Shown here piece by piece: positions 1 through 8,111 of a stretch of DNA of 30,639 nt. Source of the stretch: an uncultured Eubacteriales bacterium. Its GTDB lineage: Bacteria > Bacillota > Clostridia > Oscillospirales > Acutalibacteraceae. The stretch covers positions 1 to 30,639 of the forward strand of contig CAQZPH010000010.1 in NCBI GenBank assembly GCA_948933715.1, in the 5' to 3' direction. Positions within the stretch are counted from its first letter, which is position 1, and each line of letters starts with the position of its first letter. The position numbers and the translations under genes were made by a program. The notes under the pieces are model-generated. The model was not told where the DNA came from and ran no database searches. It saw nothing but the letters and a program-made list of their open reading frames with translations.

Positions 1-183
1 ACTATCAGCTACTTCAACTTGCACCGGTTTTGATAAATCAAGACCAAAAATCCCCATAATAGATTTACCGTTTATTATGTATTTGTCAGAAAATAAAGTA
101 ACAGGAAATTCATATTGATTTGCAAAAGAAACAAACCTTTTGACAGTTTCAATATCCGATAATAAAATATCCTCTTTATACAT
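1..183 (-). CDS. HPr-like protein, partial (C-terminus off the window)
   Basis: The visible 61 residues, read leftwards from ATG at 183, resemble the HPr fold. A first helix (DIETVKRFVSFANQY) is followed by a strand, then the segment NGKSIMGIFGLD, which matches the region around the regulatory serine (Ser46) of HPr, and then PVQVEVAD. The N-terminal GLHARPA segment with the phosphorylated histidine is absent: there is no His anywhere in the visible part. It therefore cannot act as a normal PTS phosphocarrier through His15; a Crh-like regulatory role is inference only. The start is supported by GGGAGGT 5-6 bases upstream of ATG. It is divergent from mtaB. The gene runs off the left edge, so length and termination are unknown. 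Confidence 0.75.
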   Translation of the reverse strand, partial: MYKEDILLSDIETVKRFVSFANQYEFPVTLFSDKYIINGKSIMGIFGLDLSKPVQVEVADS

Positions 184-322
184 TTTGTACCTCCCAAAAT
201 TCAGAAAAATTATAACGATATAATAATGGTATCAATATAATTAGAATAGGTCAAGGCAAATATGGAATTTTAATATCTAAAAAAGTATTTTCTTAGAAAA
301 TTATTAAAAAAAGGAGCAAAAG

Positions 323-1621
323 ATGAAAATTTTTATATCAACTTTTGGTTGTAAGGTAAATCAGTACGAATCTGAGGCGATTCTTGAAAATTTTTATAAA
401 ATAGGTTACATAAAAACAGAAACTTTTATAGATGCAGACGTTATAATAGTAAACTCGTGCACGGTTACCGGGGAGAGTAGTAAAAAAATTAAAAGAACTT
501 TACATAAAATGAGAGCCCAAAATAAAAATGCGATAATTATTTTAACAGGTTGTATGCCTCAAGCTTTTCCACAAGAAGTAGAGGAGCTAAAGGATGCAGA
601 TATAATTTTAGGCAATTCTCAGAAAAGAGATATAGTTAAAGTTTTATTAGAATTTATAAAAAATAAGGATAAAATAGTAAGAATTAATCCTTATAATAGA
701 GAAGATAAATTTGAAAAAATGTCAATTAATAGGTTTAATGAAAGAACAAGGGCTTTTTTAAAAATAGAAGACGGGTGTAATAGATTTTGTTCTTATTGCA
801 TTATACCATATGCAAGAGGTAGAGTTCGCTCAAAATCTGTCGATGAAATTTTGTCTGAAGTGAAAACTTTAGTGAGCAATGGATATAAAGAAATTGTACT
901 TGTGGGAATTAATCTTTCTTCATACGGATCAGATCTAGGTGTAAGCTTATGTGATGCCATTGAAAAAGTTTGTTCAGTTGGTGAAATAAAAAGAGTTAGA
1001 CTTGGATCCCTTGAGCCTGAACAAATGGACGAGAATACCATAAAGAGGCTTTCAAAGCAAGATAAATTATGTCCTCAGTTTCATTTATCCTTGCAAAGTG
1101 GATGCGATAAAACACTGAAAAGAATGAATAGACATTATACTGCCGACGAATATTTTATAATAACCCAAAATTTAAGAAAATATTTTAATAACGCATCGAT
1201 TACCACAGATATAATGGTTGGCTTTCCCGGGGAAACAGAAGAAGACTTTAATGAATCGTTAGAATTTGCCAGAGAAATAGGTTTTTCTAAAGTCCATGTG
1301 TTTTCTTATTCCGTTAGAAAAGGGACGCTTGCTGCAGAATTTGAAGACCAGATACCACAAGAAGTAAAGAAACAAAGAAGCAAAGTTATGATTAGTGTTA
1401 CAAATAAAATAAGGGAAGAGTTTTTAAACTCACAAATTGGCAAAACAGAACCTGTTTTATATGAAATACAAAACAATGAGGGATTCTTTGAAGGATATAC
1501 CCGAAACTATACTCCCGTTAAAGTCAAATCTGTACATGACCTGCATGGGAAAATAGTGATGACAAAAATTACTGGAGTAGACAAAGAAAGTTGTATTGGG
1601 GAAACAACAGAATTAGTCTAA
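323..1621 (+). CDS. mtaB: tRNA (N6-threonylcarbamoyladenosine-37-C2)-methylthiotransferase MtaB
   Basis: A radical-SAM methylthiotransferase that converts t6A37 to ms2t6A37 in ANN-decoding tRNAs. The N-terminal UPF0004 domain has the three cluster-binding cysteines (FGCKVN near residue 10, NSCTV near 46, TGCMP near 77). The radical-SAM motif CNRFCSYC (CxxxCxxC) lies at about 152-159, followed by GRVRS, and there is a C-terminal TRAM-like segment. The 432-residue length and the FGCKVNQYES start fit MtaB rather than MiaB or RimO. The start has AAGGAG spaced 7-8 bases before ATG. It is a single gene, convergent with the next gene and overlapping its 3' end by 9 bases. Confidence 0.95.
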   Translation: MKIFISTFGCKVNQYESEAILENFYKIGYIKTETFIDADVIIVNSCTVTGESSKKIKRTLHKMRAQNKNAIIILTGCMPQAFPQEVEELKDADIILGNSQKRDIVKVLLEFIKNKDKIVRINPYNREDKFEKMSINRFNERTRAFLKIEDGCNRFCSYCIIPYARGRVRSKSVDEILSEVKTLVSNGYKEIVLVGINLSSYGSDLGVSLCDAIEKVCSVGEIKRVRLGSLEPEQMDENTIKRLSKQDKLCPQFHLSLQSGCDKTLKRMNRHYTADEYFIITQNLRKYFNNASITTDIMVGFPGETEEDFNESLEFAREIGFSKVHVFSYSVRKGTLAAEFEDQIPQEVKKQRSKVMISVTNKIREEFLNSQIGKTEPVLYEIQNNEGFFEGYTRNYTPVKVKSVHDLHGKIVMTKITGVDKESCIGETTELV

Positions 1622-2857
1622 AACAGACATAACATTTTGTATTTCTGCGGCGGCTTTTTCATTTTTAAAATCTTCAAAGGAAAAAAGCATAAATCCATTA
1701 CACCCGAGTTGTCGGCATTGCTCGACCTCTTTTTTTAAAATGTCATTATGATTTTTCCAAGTTCCATAGTCTTTATCGCTCCCAGCTTTATACATAGCAA
1801 GACCAAAATAAAGCTTAATGTTTGAGTCTTTTACAAGTTCTTTCCACTGGTTAATAGATTTAGCAAAAGGTAAAACAGGGTGCTCAAGGCTTATGTAAGT
1901 TTGAGGGCATATGTAGTCAATGTAACCTTGTGATCGGCACCACGTAAAAACATCGGCACCTACTTTTAAATCGTTGTCAGTATTACACTGAGGAGAAACA
2001 CCAAAAACCACATCAGATTTTATATTTTTTATTGCACTATAGGTGCCAGAAATTAAAGCATTAATGTTTGCTAGGCGCCACTGTGTTATGGGGATAGGGC
2101 TTAAGTTGCCTGGTGATGAGCAGTAATCATCATAGCAGGGTTTGTCAGCTTCATTGGTGTTGGGAGGATAAAAATAATCATCGAATTGTATTCCATCAAT
2201 AGGGTATTTTTTTACAATTTCGCTAACTCCGTCTATAATAAACTTGCGTATTTGGGGATAAGCAGGATTTAAGTATTTACCAGTTTCTGTAGTTATAATC
2301 ATATCTTTAGGGTTGCTTTGATCATTTTTTATAGTGTTAATAATATTTGACTCGCTTAATGAGCTAGGTGTATTATTTATCTGAATTCGCATAGGATTTA
2401 TCCAAGCGTGAAACTGCATTCCTGCTTTATGTGTGGCACTGATCATATAATCAAGAGGATCAAATCCTGGATTTTTTCCTTGTTGCCCAGATATTATATG
2501 TGACCACGGGACATAATCAGATGGATAAAGCGCGTCGTTAAAAGGCCGAACATGAACAATAAGAGTATTTAAATTGTGGCGCTTAGATTCCGATATAATA
2601 TTATCAAATTTTTCTGTGAAAGCTTTTTTACTATAATCAGTGTTTGCCATATTAAGGGACATAAACGGAACCCAAATGGCTCTCATTTCTGTATTGCTTG
2701 TATTTACTTGTGAATTGACGGCTAATTTAGAGGCTGATTCACTATCACCAGATAAAATAGATGTTTTTAAGAGATTTTTATAAGCCATACATAAAATAAT
2801 AGTTAAGATTAATGATATTGTAGAGATTAATAGAGGTTTATTCTTCAAATTTATCAT
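1613..2857 (-). CDS. Membrane-anchored glycoside hydrolase-like protein, GHL10/DUF187 (YngK-like) family
   Basis: An N-terminal membrane segment (residues about 8-28) precedes a short Ser/Asn-rich linker and a TIM-barrel-like domain typical of GHL10 proteins. Diagnostic stretches are EMRAIWVPFMS, LIVHVRPFNDALYPSDY, HAWINPMRI, DGIQFDDYFYPP and DYICPQTYISLEHP. The acidic pair in FDDYF (about residue 226) is the probable catalytic or substrate-binding centre. The family is extracytoplasmic and thought to act on cell-wall or surface glycans; the exact substrate is unknown. Start ATG at 2857 has AAAGG upstream. No terminator separates it from mtaB: the two 3' ends overlap on opposite strands. Confidence 0.85.
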   Translation of the reverse strand: MINLKNKPLLISTISLILTIILCMAYKNLLKTSILSGDSESASKLAVNSQVNTSNTEMRAIWVPFMSLNMANTDYSKKAFTEKFDNIISESKRHNLNTLIVHVRPFNDALYPSDYVPWSHIISGQQGKNPGFDPLDYMISATHKAGMQFHAWINPMRIQINNTPSSLSESNIINTIKNDQSNPKDMIITTETGKYLNPAYPQIRKFIIDGVSEIVKKYPIDGIQFDDYFYPPNTNEADKPCYDDYCSSPGNLSPIPITQWRLANINALISGTYSAIKNIKSDVVFGVSPQCNTDNDLKVGADVFTWCRSQGYIDYICPQTYISLEHPVLPFAKSINQWKELVKDSNIKLYFGLAMYKAGSDKDYGTWKNHNDILKKEVEQCRQLGCNGFMLFSFEDFKNEKAAAEIQNVMSVLD

Positions 2858-2949
2858 CCTTTATATTATTATGTTAATATATTTTTATGAGATAGTGTTA
2901 TTAATGAGTACAAGTTTTTAAAATCTATGTTGTAGGAATAAAAATTGTC

Positions 2950-2978
2950 TTTAAATTTAATATAGAGTGTGATATAAT
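2950..2978 (+). promoter_or_regulatory. Sigma-A-type promoter for the polysaccharide ABC exporter
   Basis: TATAAT at 2973-2978 is preceded by TG one base further upstream (TGATATAAT, extended -10). A weak -35, TTTAAA at 2950-2955, sits at 17-base spacing. It lies about 30 bases before the start codon at 3012, consistent with a short leader. Confidence 0.55.
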
Positions 2979-3011
2979 CTGAGGTGAAAAAATGTATAAG
3001 GAGAGAATTTT

Positions 3012-3788
3012 TTGAAAGCTCATTTAGAAACATTTGGAAGATATAAATATCTTCTTAAAAACTTAATCTTAAAGGATATAAAACTAAAATATAGAAGATC
3101 AATTTTAGGAATATTGTGGAGCGTTTTAAATCCTTTGTTGATGATGATAGTTATTTCTGCAGTATTTTCAAATATATTTAGAGTAAGTGTCGAGAACTTT
3201 CCTATATATTATTTGACAGGATCAACTTTATTTAGTATGCTCTCAGAGACTACTAGTAATTCTATGATGGCAATTTTAGACTCAAAAAGCCTTATAAAGA
3301 AGGTCTATATACCCAAATATATTTTTCCCCTTGAAAAATGCATGTTTGGATTTATAAACTTTCTTTTCTCGATGATTGCGGTTGCAATTATATATGTTAT
3401 CTTTGGTTACCAGCTTCATTTAACTGTATTGATGTTTCCAATTCCAGTGTTTTATACATTTGTGTTTTCAGTGGGACTTGGAATGATATTATCTACACTT
3501 AGCGTATTTTTTAGAGATATAGTGCACTTGTATTCTGTTTTGCTTACCGCATGGACCTATTTTACGCCAATAGTATATCCGTATACGATGTTAAGCGATA
3601 AAATTAAGAAGTTAATGCATTTAAATCCTATGTTTTACTATGTTACGTATTTTAGAGATGTTTTAATGTACAATAAAATTCCCGGAATAAAAACAAATTT
3701 AATTTGTGCTGGTATAGCGTTTGCAACTTTGATAGTAGGACTTGTGTTTTTTAAAAGAAAACAAGACAAATTTATTCTTTATATTTAA
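3012..3788 (+). CDS. ABC-2 type polysaccharide/teichoic acid export permease
   Basis: Inner-membrane component of an ABC exporter of the TagG/Wzm type. The N-terminus LKDIKLKYRRSILGILWSVLNPLL is the family hallmark (amphipathic helix leading into the first membrane span). About six hydrophobic segments follow, with the conserved FFRDIVHLYS and YFTPIVYP motifs and LNPMFYYVTYFRDVL near the end. Length (258 residues) is normal. TTG start at 3012 is preceded by AAGGAGAG at 2998-3005. The ATPase gene follows after 16 bases, so the two form one transporter. No glycosyltransferases are nearby, so the glycan carried cannot be read from context. Confidence 0.9.
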   Translation: MKAHLETFGRYKYLLKNLILKDIKLKYRRSILGILWSVLNPLLMMIVISAVFSNIFRVSVENFPIYYLTGSTLFSMLSETTSNSMMAILDSKSLIKKVYIPKYIFPLEKCMFGFINFLFSMIAVAIIYVIFGYQLHLTVLMFPIPVFYTFVFSVGLGMILSTLSVFFRDIVHLYSVLLTAWTYFTPIVYPYTMLSDKIKKLMHLNPMFYYVTYFRDVLMYNKIPGIKTNLICAGIAFATLIVGLVFFKRKQDKFILYI

Positions 3789-3804
3789 AGGTTAGGGTGA
3801 GATT

Positions 3805-4536
3805 TTGGAAAATATAATAGAAGTTAAAGATGTAGAAATGCATTTTAATATGAGTAAAGAAAGAATAGATAACTTAAAAGAGTACTTTATAAAATTAATT
3901 AAAAGGCAACTTATGTATGAAGATTTTACGGCACTTAATAAAGTAAGTGTAGATATAAAAAGAGGAGAAGTGTTTGGTCTTATAGGCCGCAATGGATCAG
4001 GTAAAAGCACTTTGCTAAAAACTATATCGGGAATTTTAAAACCTACTGTGGGACAAGTAAAGGTTAAAGGTTCCATTGCACCGCTAATTGAACTTGGAGC
4101 AGGGTTTGATCTTGATTTAACCGCAAGAGAAAATATATTTTTAAATGGTTCAGTATTAGGTTTTTCAAACAAGATGATCGCTGAGAAATTTGATGATATT
4201 GTTGATTTTTCAGAACTTCATGAATTTTTGGATGTTCCTATGAAAAATTATTCATCAGGTATGGTAGCAAGAATAGGTTTTGCTGTTGCAACTATGGTAA
4301 AACCCGATATACTTATAGTTGACGAAATTTTATCTGTAGGAGATTTTCTTTTTCAGCAAAAATGTGAAAAAAGAATTAATGACCTTATGGATGGAGGAAC
4401 CACTGTAATAATTGTTTCTCACGCATTAGAGCAAATTAGAAGATTATGTACAAGGGTTATGTGGCTAGATAAAGGAATAGTGAAAATGGTGGGAGACACA
4501 AAATCAGTATGTGATGCCTATGAGAAAGCCGAGTAA
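3805..4536 (+). CDS. ABC transporter ATP-binding protein, polysaccharide/teichoic acid export (TagH/Wzt type)
   Basis: Energises the permease encoded immediately upstream. Visible motifs are Walker A GRNGSGKST (about 61-69), Q/D-loop region GSIAPLIELGAGFD characteristic of O-antigen and teichoic-acid exporters, signature YSSGMVARI (about 148), Walker B ILIVDE (about 168) followed by LSVGD, and H-loop SHA (about 205). At 243 residues it stops after the nucleotide-binding domain: there is no C-terminal carbohydrate-binding domain as in some Wzt proteins, and no TagH-like extension. TTG start at 3805 with a weak GGTGAG site. It is followed by a bidirectional terminator. Confidence 0.92.
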   Translation: MENIIEVKDVEMHFNMSKERIDNLKEYFIKLIKRQLMYEDFTALNKVSVDIKRGEVFGLIGRNGSGKSTLLKTISGILKPTVGQVKVKGSIAPLIELGAGFDLDLTARENIFLNGSVLGFSNKMIAEKFDDIVDFSELHEFLDVPMKNYSSGMVARIGFAVATMVKPDILIVDEILSVGDFLFQQKCEKRINDLMDGGTTVIIVSHALEQIRRLCTRVMWLDKGIVKMVGDTKSVCDAYEKAE

Positions 4537-4555
4537 TTTAATATAAATATAAAAT

Positions 4556-4594
4556 AAAGAGACGCCATCGCGGAATAAAAGATGACGTCTCTTT
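4556..4594. terminator. Bidirectional intrinsic terminator between converging genes
   Basis: A 14-base inverted repeat (AAAGAGACGCCATC at 4556-4569 and GATGACGTCTCTTT at 4581-4594) with an 11-base loop. One pair is a C-A mismatch in the plus-strand RNA but a G-U wobble in the minus-strand RNA. The A/T ends give a U-run in both directions. It serves the ABC exporter operon (plus) and the small membrane protein gene (minus). Confidence 0.85.
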
Positions 4595-4614
4595 TGCGTT
4601 TTAAAATATAGTGT

Positions 4615-5004
4615 TTATTTATACCTCTGTCCTACATAGCGGGGACTTTTATGGGGTGAATTTGCACTTTTATGTTGTTCAAGTTTAAAAGTTTTGTATA
4701 GTTGAATAGAAAAATAAATGGTTCCTAAAATGGAAAAGATTATTAATATCGTTCCTATCAACAATAAAAAATATCCGTTATCTCCTAAATCCGATGAAGA
4801 GATATCGTTTTGAATGCTCTCAAATTCATTAGAATCTTTTTTTTCATCGATAATAATTTCCCAAGAATTATTAGCCCCTCCACTTGATGAAGAGGTACTT
4901 GAGAAGTCGTTATGATTTTCCTCAGCATATAAATACTTCACTGGGCAGATGTATATCATGCATATTAAACTAATAAGACTTAACGCATATAAAAATTTTT
5001 TCAT
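4615..5004 (-). CDS. Small secreted single-pass membrane protein of unknown function
   Basis: 129 residues, not recognised. It has an N-terminal signal peptide (MKKFLYALSLISLICMIYICPV), a Ser- and acidic-rich extracytoplasmic stretch (about 30-75), then one membrane span (YFLLLIGTILIIFSILGTIYF, about 78-98) and a basic cytoplasmic tail ending SPRYVGQRYK. This predicts a type-I topology with the low-complexity part outside. Start ATG at 5004 follows a strong AGGGGGA site. It lies beside the phage-like block but points away from it, and has its own promoter-like sequence. A holin role was considered but the topology and size are not convincing. Confidence 0.7.
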   Translation of the reverse strand: MKKFLYALSLISLICMIYICPVKYLYAEENHNDFSSTSSSSGGANNSWEIIIDEKKDSNEFESIQNDISSSDLGDNGYFLLLIGTILIIFSILGTIYFSIQLYKTFKLEQHKSANSPHKSPRYVGQRYK

Positions 5005-5050
5005 AAAAATCCCCCTAAGGCCCTGTGTTTATAAAAATAATTATGTCTTT

Positions 5051-5080
5051 ATAATAACATATATTTTTATTTAAAAACAA
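5051..5080 (-). promoter_or_regulatory. Candidate promoter for the small membrane protein gene
   Basis: Minus-strand TTGTTT (5075-5080), 18-base spacer, TATTAT (5051-5056) with TG one base upstream of the -10. It lies about 45 bases before the start at 5004. No comparably good promoter was found on the plus strand before the terminase gene. Confidence 0.4.
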
Positions 5081-5173
5081 TATAAAAAAATAAATTTTTT
5101 TGGAGTTTCTTTTGAAAAGGCAAAAAATATGTTTTTTTTGCTGGTAATTGAAAATATAAAAAGGAGGGAGAAA

Positions 5174-5671
5174 ATGAAAAAAAGGTCTTCTTATAAACTA
5201 ACGCAAAGGGAATATAGGTTTTGCTACAATTATGTTAATTCGGGAGATGTAAAAAGATCTGCAATGGCTGCCGGATATAAAGTGGACCCCGAGGTTGTGG
5301 GAAATAAATTGTTACAACGAGAAGATATTAATTCTCAGGTAGAGAGTTTGTATACACAAAAAAAGAAAAACCTTTTATATAAAGCTTGCAATGGATATGA
5401 AAAATTGGCATTTGGAACAATATCTGATGCTATAAAATTGGTTTATTCTGATAATGTGAATTTAGAAACCATTTATAAAATGGATCTTTTTAATATTGCA
5501 GAGATAAAAAAACCGAGAGATGGTTCTCTAGAAATAAAGTTTTTTGATAGGTTTAAGGCACTTGAAAAATTACAGCAACTTGATTTTTGTGAGTCACAAT
5601 CCAACATGTCTTTTTATGATGCGATAGAAAATGGACTTAAATCCATGAAAATATCAGAGACCTTAAGCTAG
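5174..5671 (+). CDS. xtmA: Phage terminase small subunit, XtmA (terminase_2) type
   Basis: First gene of the phage-like block; DNA-recognition component of the packaging motor. The N-terminal region LTQREYRFCYNYVNSGDVKRSAMAAGY is the typical helix-turn-helix of the family, and the C-terminal part (IKFFDRFKALEKLQQL) is the usual oligomerisation/linker helix. The ATG at 5174 is chosen over an in-frame upstream ATG at 5129 because AAGGAGGGAG sits directly before it; this gives 165 residues, a normal size. The terminase large subunit gene follows after 13 bases. Confidence 0.8.
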   Translation: MKKRSSYKLTQREYRFCYNYVNSGDVKRSAMAAGYKVDPEVVGNKLLQREDINSQVESLYTQKKKNLLYKACNGYEKLAFGTISDAIKLVYSDNVNLETIYKMDLFNIAEIKKPRDGSLEIKFFDRFKALEKLQQLDFCESQSNMSFYDAIENGLKSMKISETLS

Positions 5672-5684
5672 AGGTGGTACATAT

Positions 5685-6938
5685 TTGAATTTTGAATCAT
5701 TTTCTAAAAAACAAATAGTTGTACTTTCATGGTGGCATGATTTAAATCCATTAAAAAAACATGATGCATTAATTTGCGATGGAGCAATAAGAAGCGGAAA
5801 AACTCTTTGCATGGGAATATCTTTTATTGGGTGGGCAATGAAGTATTTTAATTCATCAATTTTTGCTATTTGTGGAAAGACTTTAGGGTCAATTAAAAGA
5901 AATTTTATTTCACCCATTGTGCCAGTTTTAAATAGTCTTGGATTTAATTGTAAATTTAAAATTTCAGAGAACTTATTAACAGTTAGCGTAGGACGGGTAG
6001 AAAATAAATTTTATCTGTTTTCAGGCAAAGATGAAACAAGTGCTTCATTTATACAAGGGATAACTTTATCGGGAGTTCTCTTTGACGAGGTAGCATTGAT
6101 GCCACAATCATTTGTTGAACAAGCTTTAGCAAGATGTTCTGTCGAGGGATCAAAATTTTGGTTTAACTGCAATCCTGAATATCCTCAACACTGGTTTCAT
6201 CAAGAGTGGATACAAAAGGCAGATTCAAAAAATGCACTTTATTTACATTTTACTATGGAGGATAACCCTTCACTATCTTATGAAATTAGAAAGCGTTATG
6301 AAAAGTTATATAGCGGAACATTTTATGAGAGATTTATAGAAGGCAAATGGGTGGCTACTCAAGGCATTGTGTACCCTGAAATGTCGACAATGGAGGCTTT
6401 TGTTGATGTACCGAATGTTGAATTTGATAAATATGTTATTTCTTGTGACTATGGAACAGTAAATCCAGCATCCTTTGGTCTTTGGGGCAGGCTTGATGGA
6501 GTATGGTATAGGATTCGTGAGTATTATTATGACTCTAGAAAATATGGAGTGTCTAAAACAGATGAGGAACACTATTATGCACTTTGTAAGTTAGCAGGAA
6601 ATCTTAAAATAGATGCCATTACTGTGGACCCTTCTGCTGCAAGTTTTATTACATTAATAAGACGAAATTCTAACTATAAGGTAGTGCCTGCTAAAAACAA
6701 TGTTATAGACGGGATACGTCAGGTATCAACAGTGCTTCGGAACAATACTTTAAAAATTTGCAATACATGCAAAGATAGCATGAGAGAATTTTCTCTATAT
6801 CGTTGGGAGGACTCTTTAAGCAAGGATGTTCCAATTAAGGAGAATGACCATGCAATGGATGATATAAGATATTTTGTTACGACTTTAATGGAAGACAATG
6901 AAGACGGTTTTTTTGCTTTTGCTCACAAACGATATTAA
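5685..6938 (+). CDS. xtmB: Phage terminase large subunit (XtmB-like), PBSX family
   Basis: ATPase and nuclease of the DNA-packaging motor. The ATPase domain shows Walker A DGAIRSGKT (about 32-40), Walker B GVLFDE (about 129-134) and coupling motif FNCNPE. The C-terminal RNase-H-like nuclease shows its acidic residues in CDYGTVNP (about 254), TVDPSA (about 313) and DHAMDDIRYF (about 387). All expected catalytic residues are present, so the motor looks functional. 417 residues, full length. TTG start at 5685 is preceded by GAGGTGG. Upstream is the small subunit, downstream the portal, the PBSX/xtm order. Confidence 0.95.
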   Translation: MNFESFSKKQIVVLSWWHDLNPLKKHDALICDGAIRSGKTLCMGISFIGWAMKYFNSSIFAICGKTLGSIKRNFISPIVPVLNSLGFNCKFKISENLLTVSVGRVENKFYLFSGKDETSASFIQGITLSGVLFDEVALMPQSFVEQALARCSVEGSKFWFNCNPEYPQHWFHQEWIQKADSKNALYLHFTMEDNPSLSYEIRKRYEKLYSGTFYERFIEGKWVATQGIVYPEMSTMEAFVDVPNVEFDKYVISCDYGTVNPASFGLWGRLDGVWYRIREYYYDSRKYGVSKTDEEHYYALCKLAGNLKIDAITVDPSAASFITLIRRNSNYKVVPAKNNVIDGIRQVSTVLRNNTLKICNTCKDSMREFSLYRWEDSLSKDVPIKENDHAMDDIRYFVTTLMEDNEDGFFAFAHKRY

Positions 6939-6956
6939 CTTTTTAAGGAGTGTGAT

Positions 6957-8111
6957 ATGGTGAATTTTTTTAAAAGCAAAAAGAAAGAAGAATATTCGGC
7001 TGTTCAAACGGTAAGGACTACTGCAAAAAGACATCCATTTTATGAGATTAACGGTTATAACCCAAAAGTTGATGTTGAATATGAACTTTATACATTACTT
7101 CGTGAGGCTGTTCCTATTGTAGATGCGGCCATATGTAAAACAGTTAGACTGGTTGGAAGCTTTAAAGTTGAGTGTGAAGATAAAATAATGGAAAATAAAT
7201 TAAATGATTTTATCTCACATGTTAAAGTTAATTCATGCGAAAACGGGATGGATTCATTTATATCGACGTACCTAGATCAAATGCTAACTTATGGTACGGC
7301 AATAGGCGAAATAGTTCCTAATAATTCACAAGAAGGCATTGCAGCACTTTATAATGCTTCTATTAAGGATGTTGAACTTAGGACTAATAAGACTCCATTA
7401 AATTTAGAAGTATGTAGAAAAGACATAGATGGAAAAATAATACCCCTTAAATATCAAGATTTAATTTTAGTATCCCCCTTAAAACCTGAACCAGGAAAAA
7501 TTTATGGAACATCCATATTAAGGGGGCTCCCATTTGTTAGCGGAATACTACTTAACATATATAACAGTATTGATGCTAACTGGGAAAGAGTTGGCAATGT
7601 ACGTTTTGCTGTTACTTATAAACCGGGGCCTGATGCAGGAGAAAAGGCTTTTGCAAGAGAAAGAGCAATGCAGGTTGCAGATGAATGGAGCCGTGCGATG
7701 AGTTCAAGGGATGGCGTTAGTGATTTTGTTTCAGTTGGCGATGTGAGTATAAAGGTGATTGGAGCTGATAGTCAAATCCTTGATAGTGAGATCCCAGTTA
7801 GACAAATGCTCGAGCAAATAGTTGCAAAACTGGCAATACCCCCATTTATTTTAGGGCTTTCTTGGTCTACTACTGAAAAAATGTCAGCACAACAAGCTGA
7901 CATTTTAACAAGTGAACTGGAGTTTTATAGAAGATGCCTTAATCCTGTTATTGAAAGAATTTGCCGCAAGTGGCTCCGTTTTAGAGGACTATCAGCGCAA
8001 TTTAAAGTGGTATGGGATAATATTAATCTTCAGGATGAAGTTGAGATGGCTAATGCAAGACTAATGTCGGCAAGAGCTGCTGAAATAGAAAAGAAATTGG
8101 AGGTAATTTAG
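6957..8111 (+). CDS. Phage portal protein (XkdE-like)
   Basis: Dodecameric ring at the capsid vertex through which DNA passes and to which the tail connector binds. Recognised by position after the terminase and by the portal-type core: DAAICKTVRLVGSF near the N-terminus, LDQMLTYGTAIGEIVP, ILVSPLKPEPGKIYGTSILRGLPF, and the late segment PPFILGLSWSTTEKMSAQQADIL followed by a wing/stem ending in NARLMSARAAEIEKKLEV. 384 residues, somewhat shorter than many portals but with no visible truncation. ATG start with AAGGAG upstream; the next gene starts one base after its stop. Confidence 0.88.
   Translation: MVNFFKSKKKEEYSAVQTVRTTAKRHPFYEINGYNPKVDVEYELYTLLREAVPIVDAAICKTVRLVGSFKVECEDKIMENKLNDFISHVKVNSCENGMDSFISTYLDQMLTYGTAIGEIVPNNSQEGIAALYNASIKDVELRTNKTPLNLEVCRKDIDGKIIPLKYQDLILVSPLKPEPGKIYGTSILRGLPFVSGILLNIYNSIDANWERVGNVRFAVTYKPGPDAGEKAFARERAMQVADEWSRAMSSRDGVSDFVSVGDVSIKVIGADSQILDSEIPVRQMLEQIVAKLAIPPFILGLSWSTTEKMSAQQADILTSELEFYRRCLNPVIERICRKWLRFRGLSAQFKVVWDNINLQDEVEMANARLMSARAAEIEKKLEVI

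Noticed and set aside
5112..5140. TTGAAA at 5112 as a -35 box for the terminase operon
   Set aside because: The position 17 bases downstream reads TTTTTG, not a -10 element.
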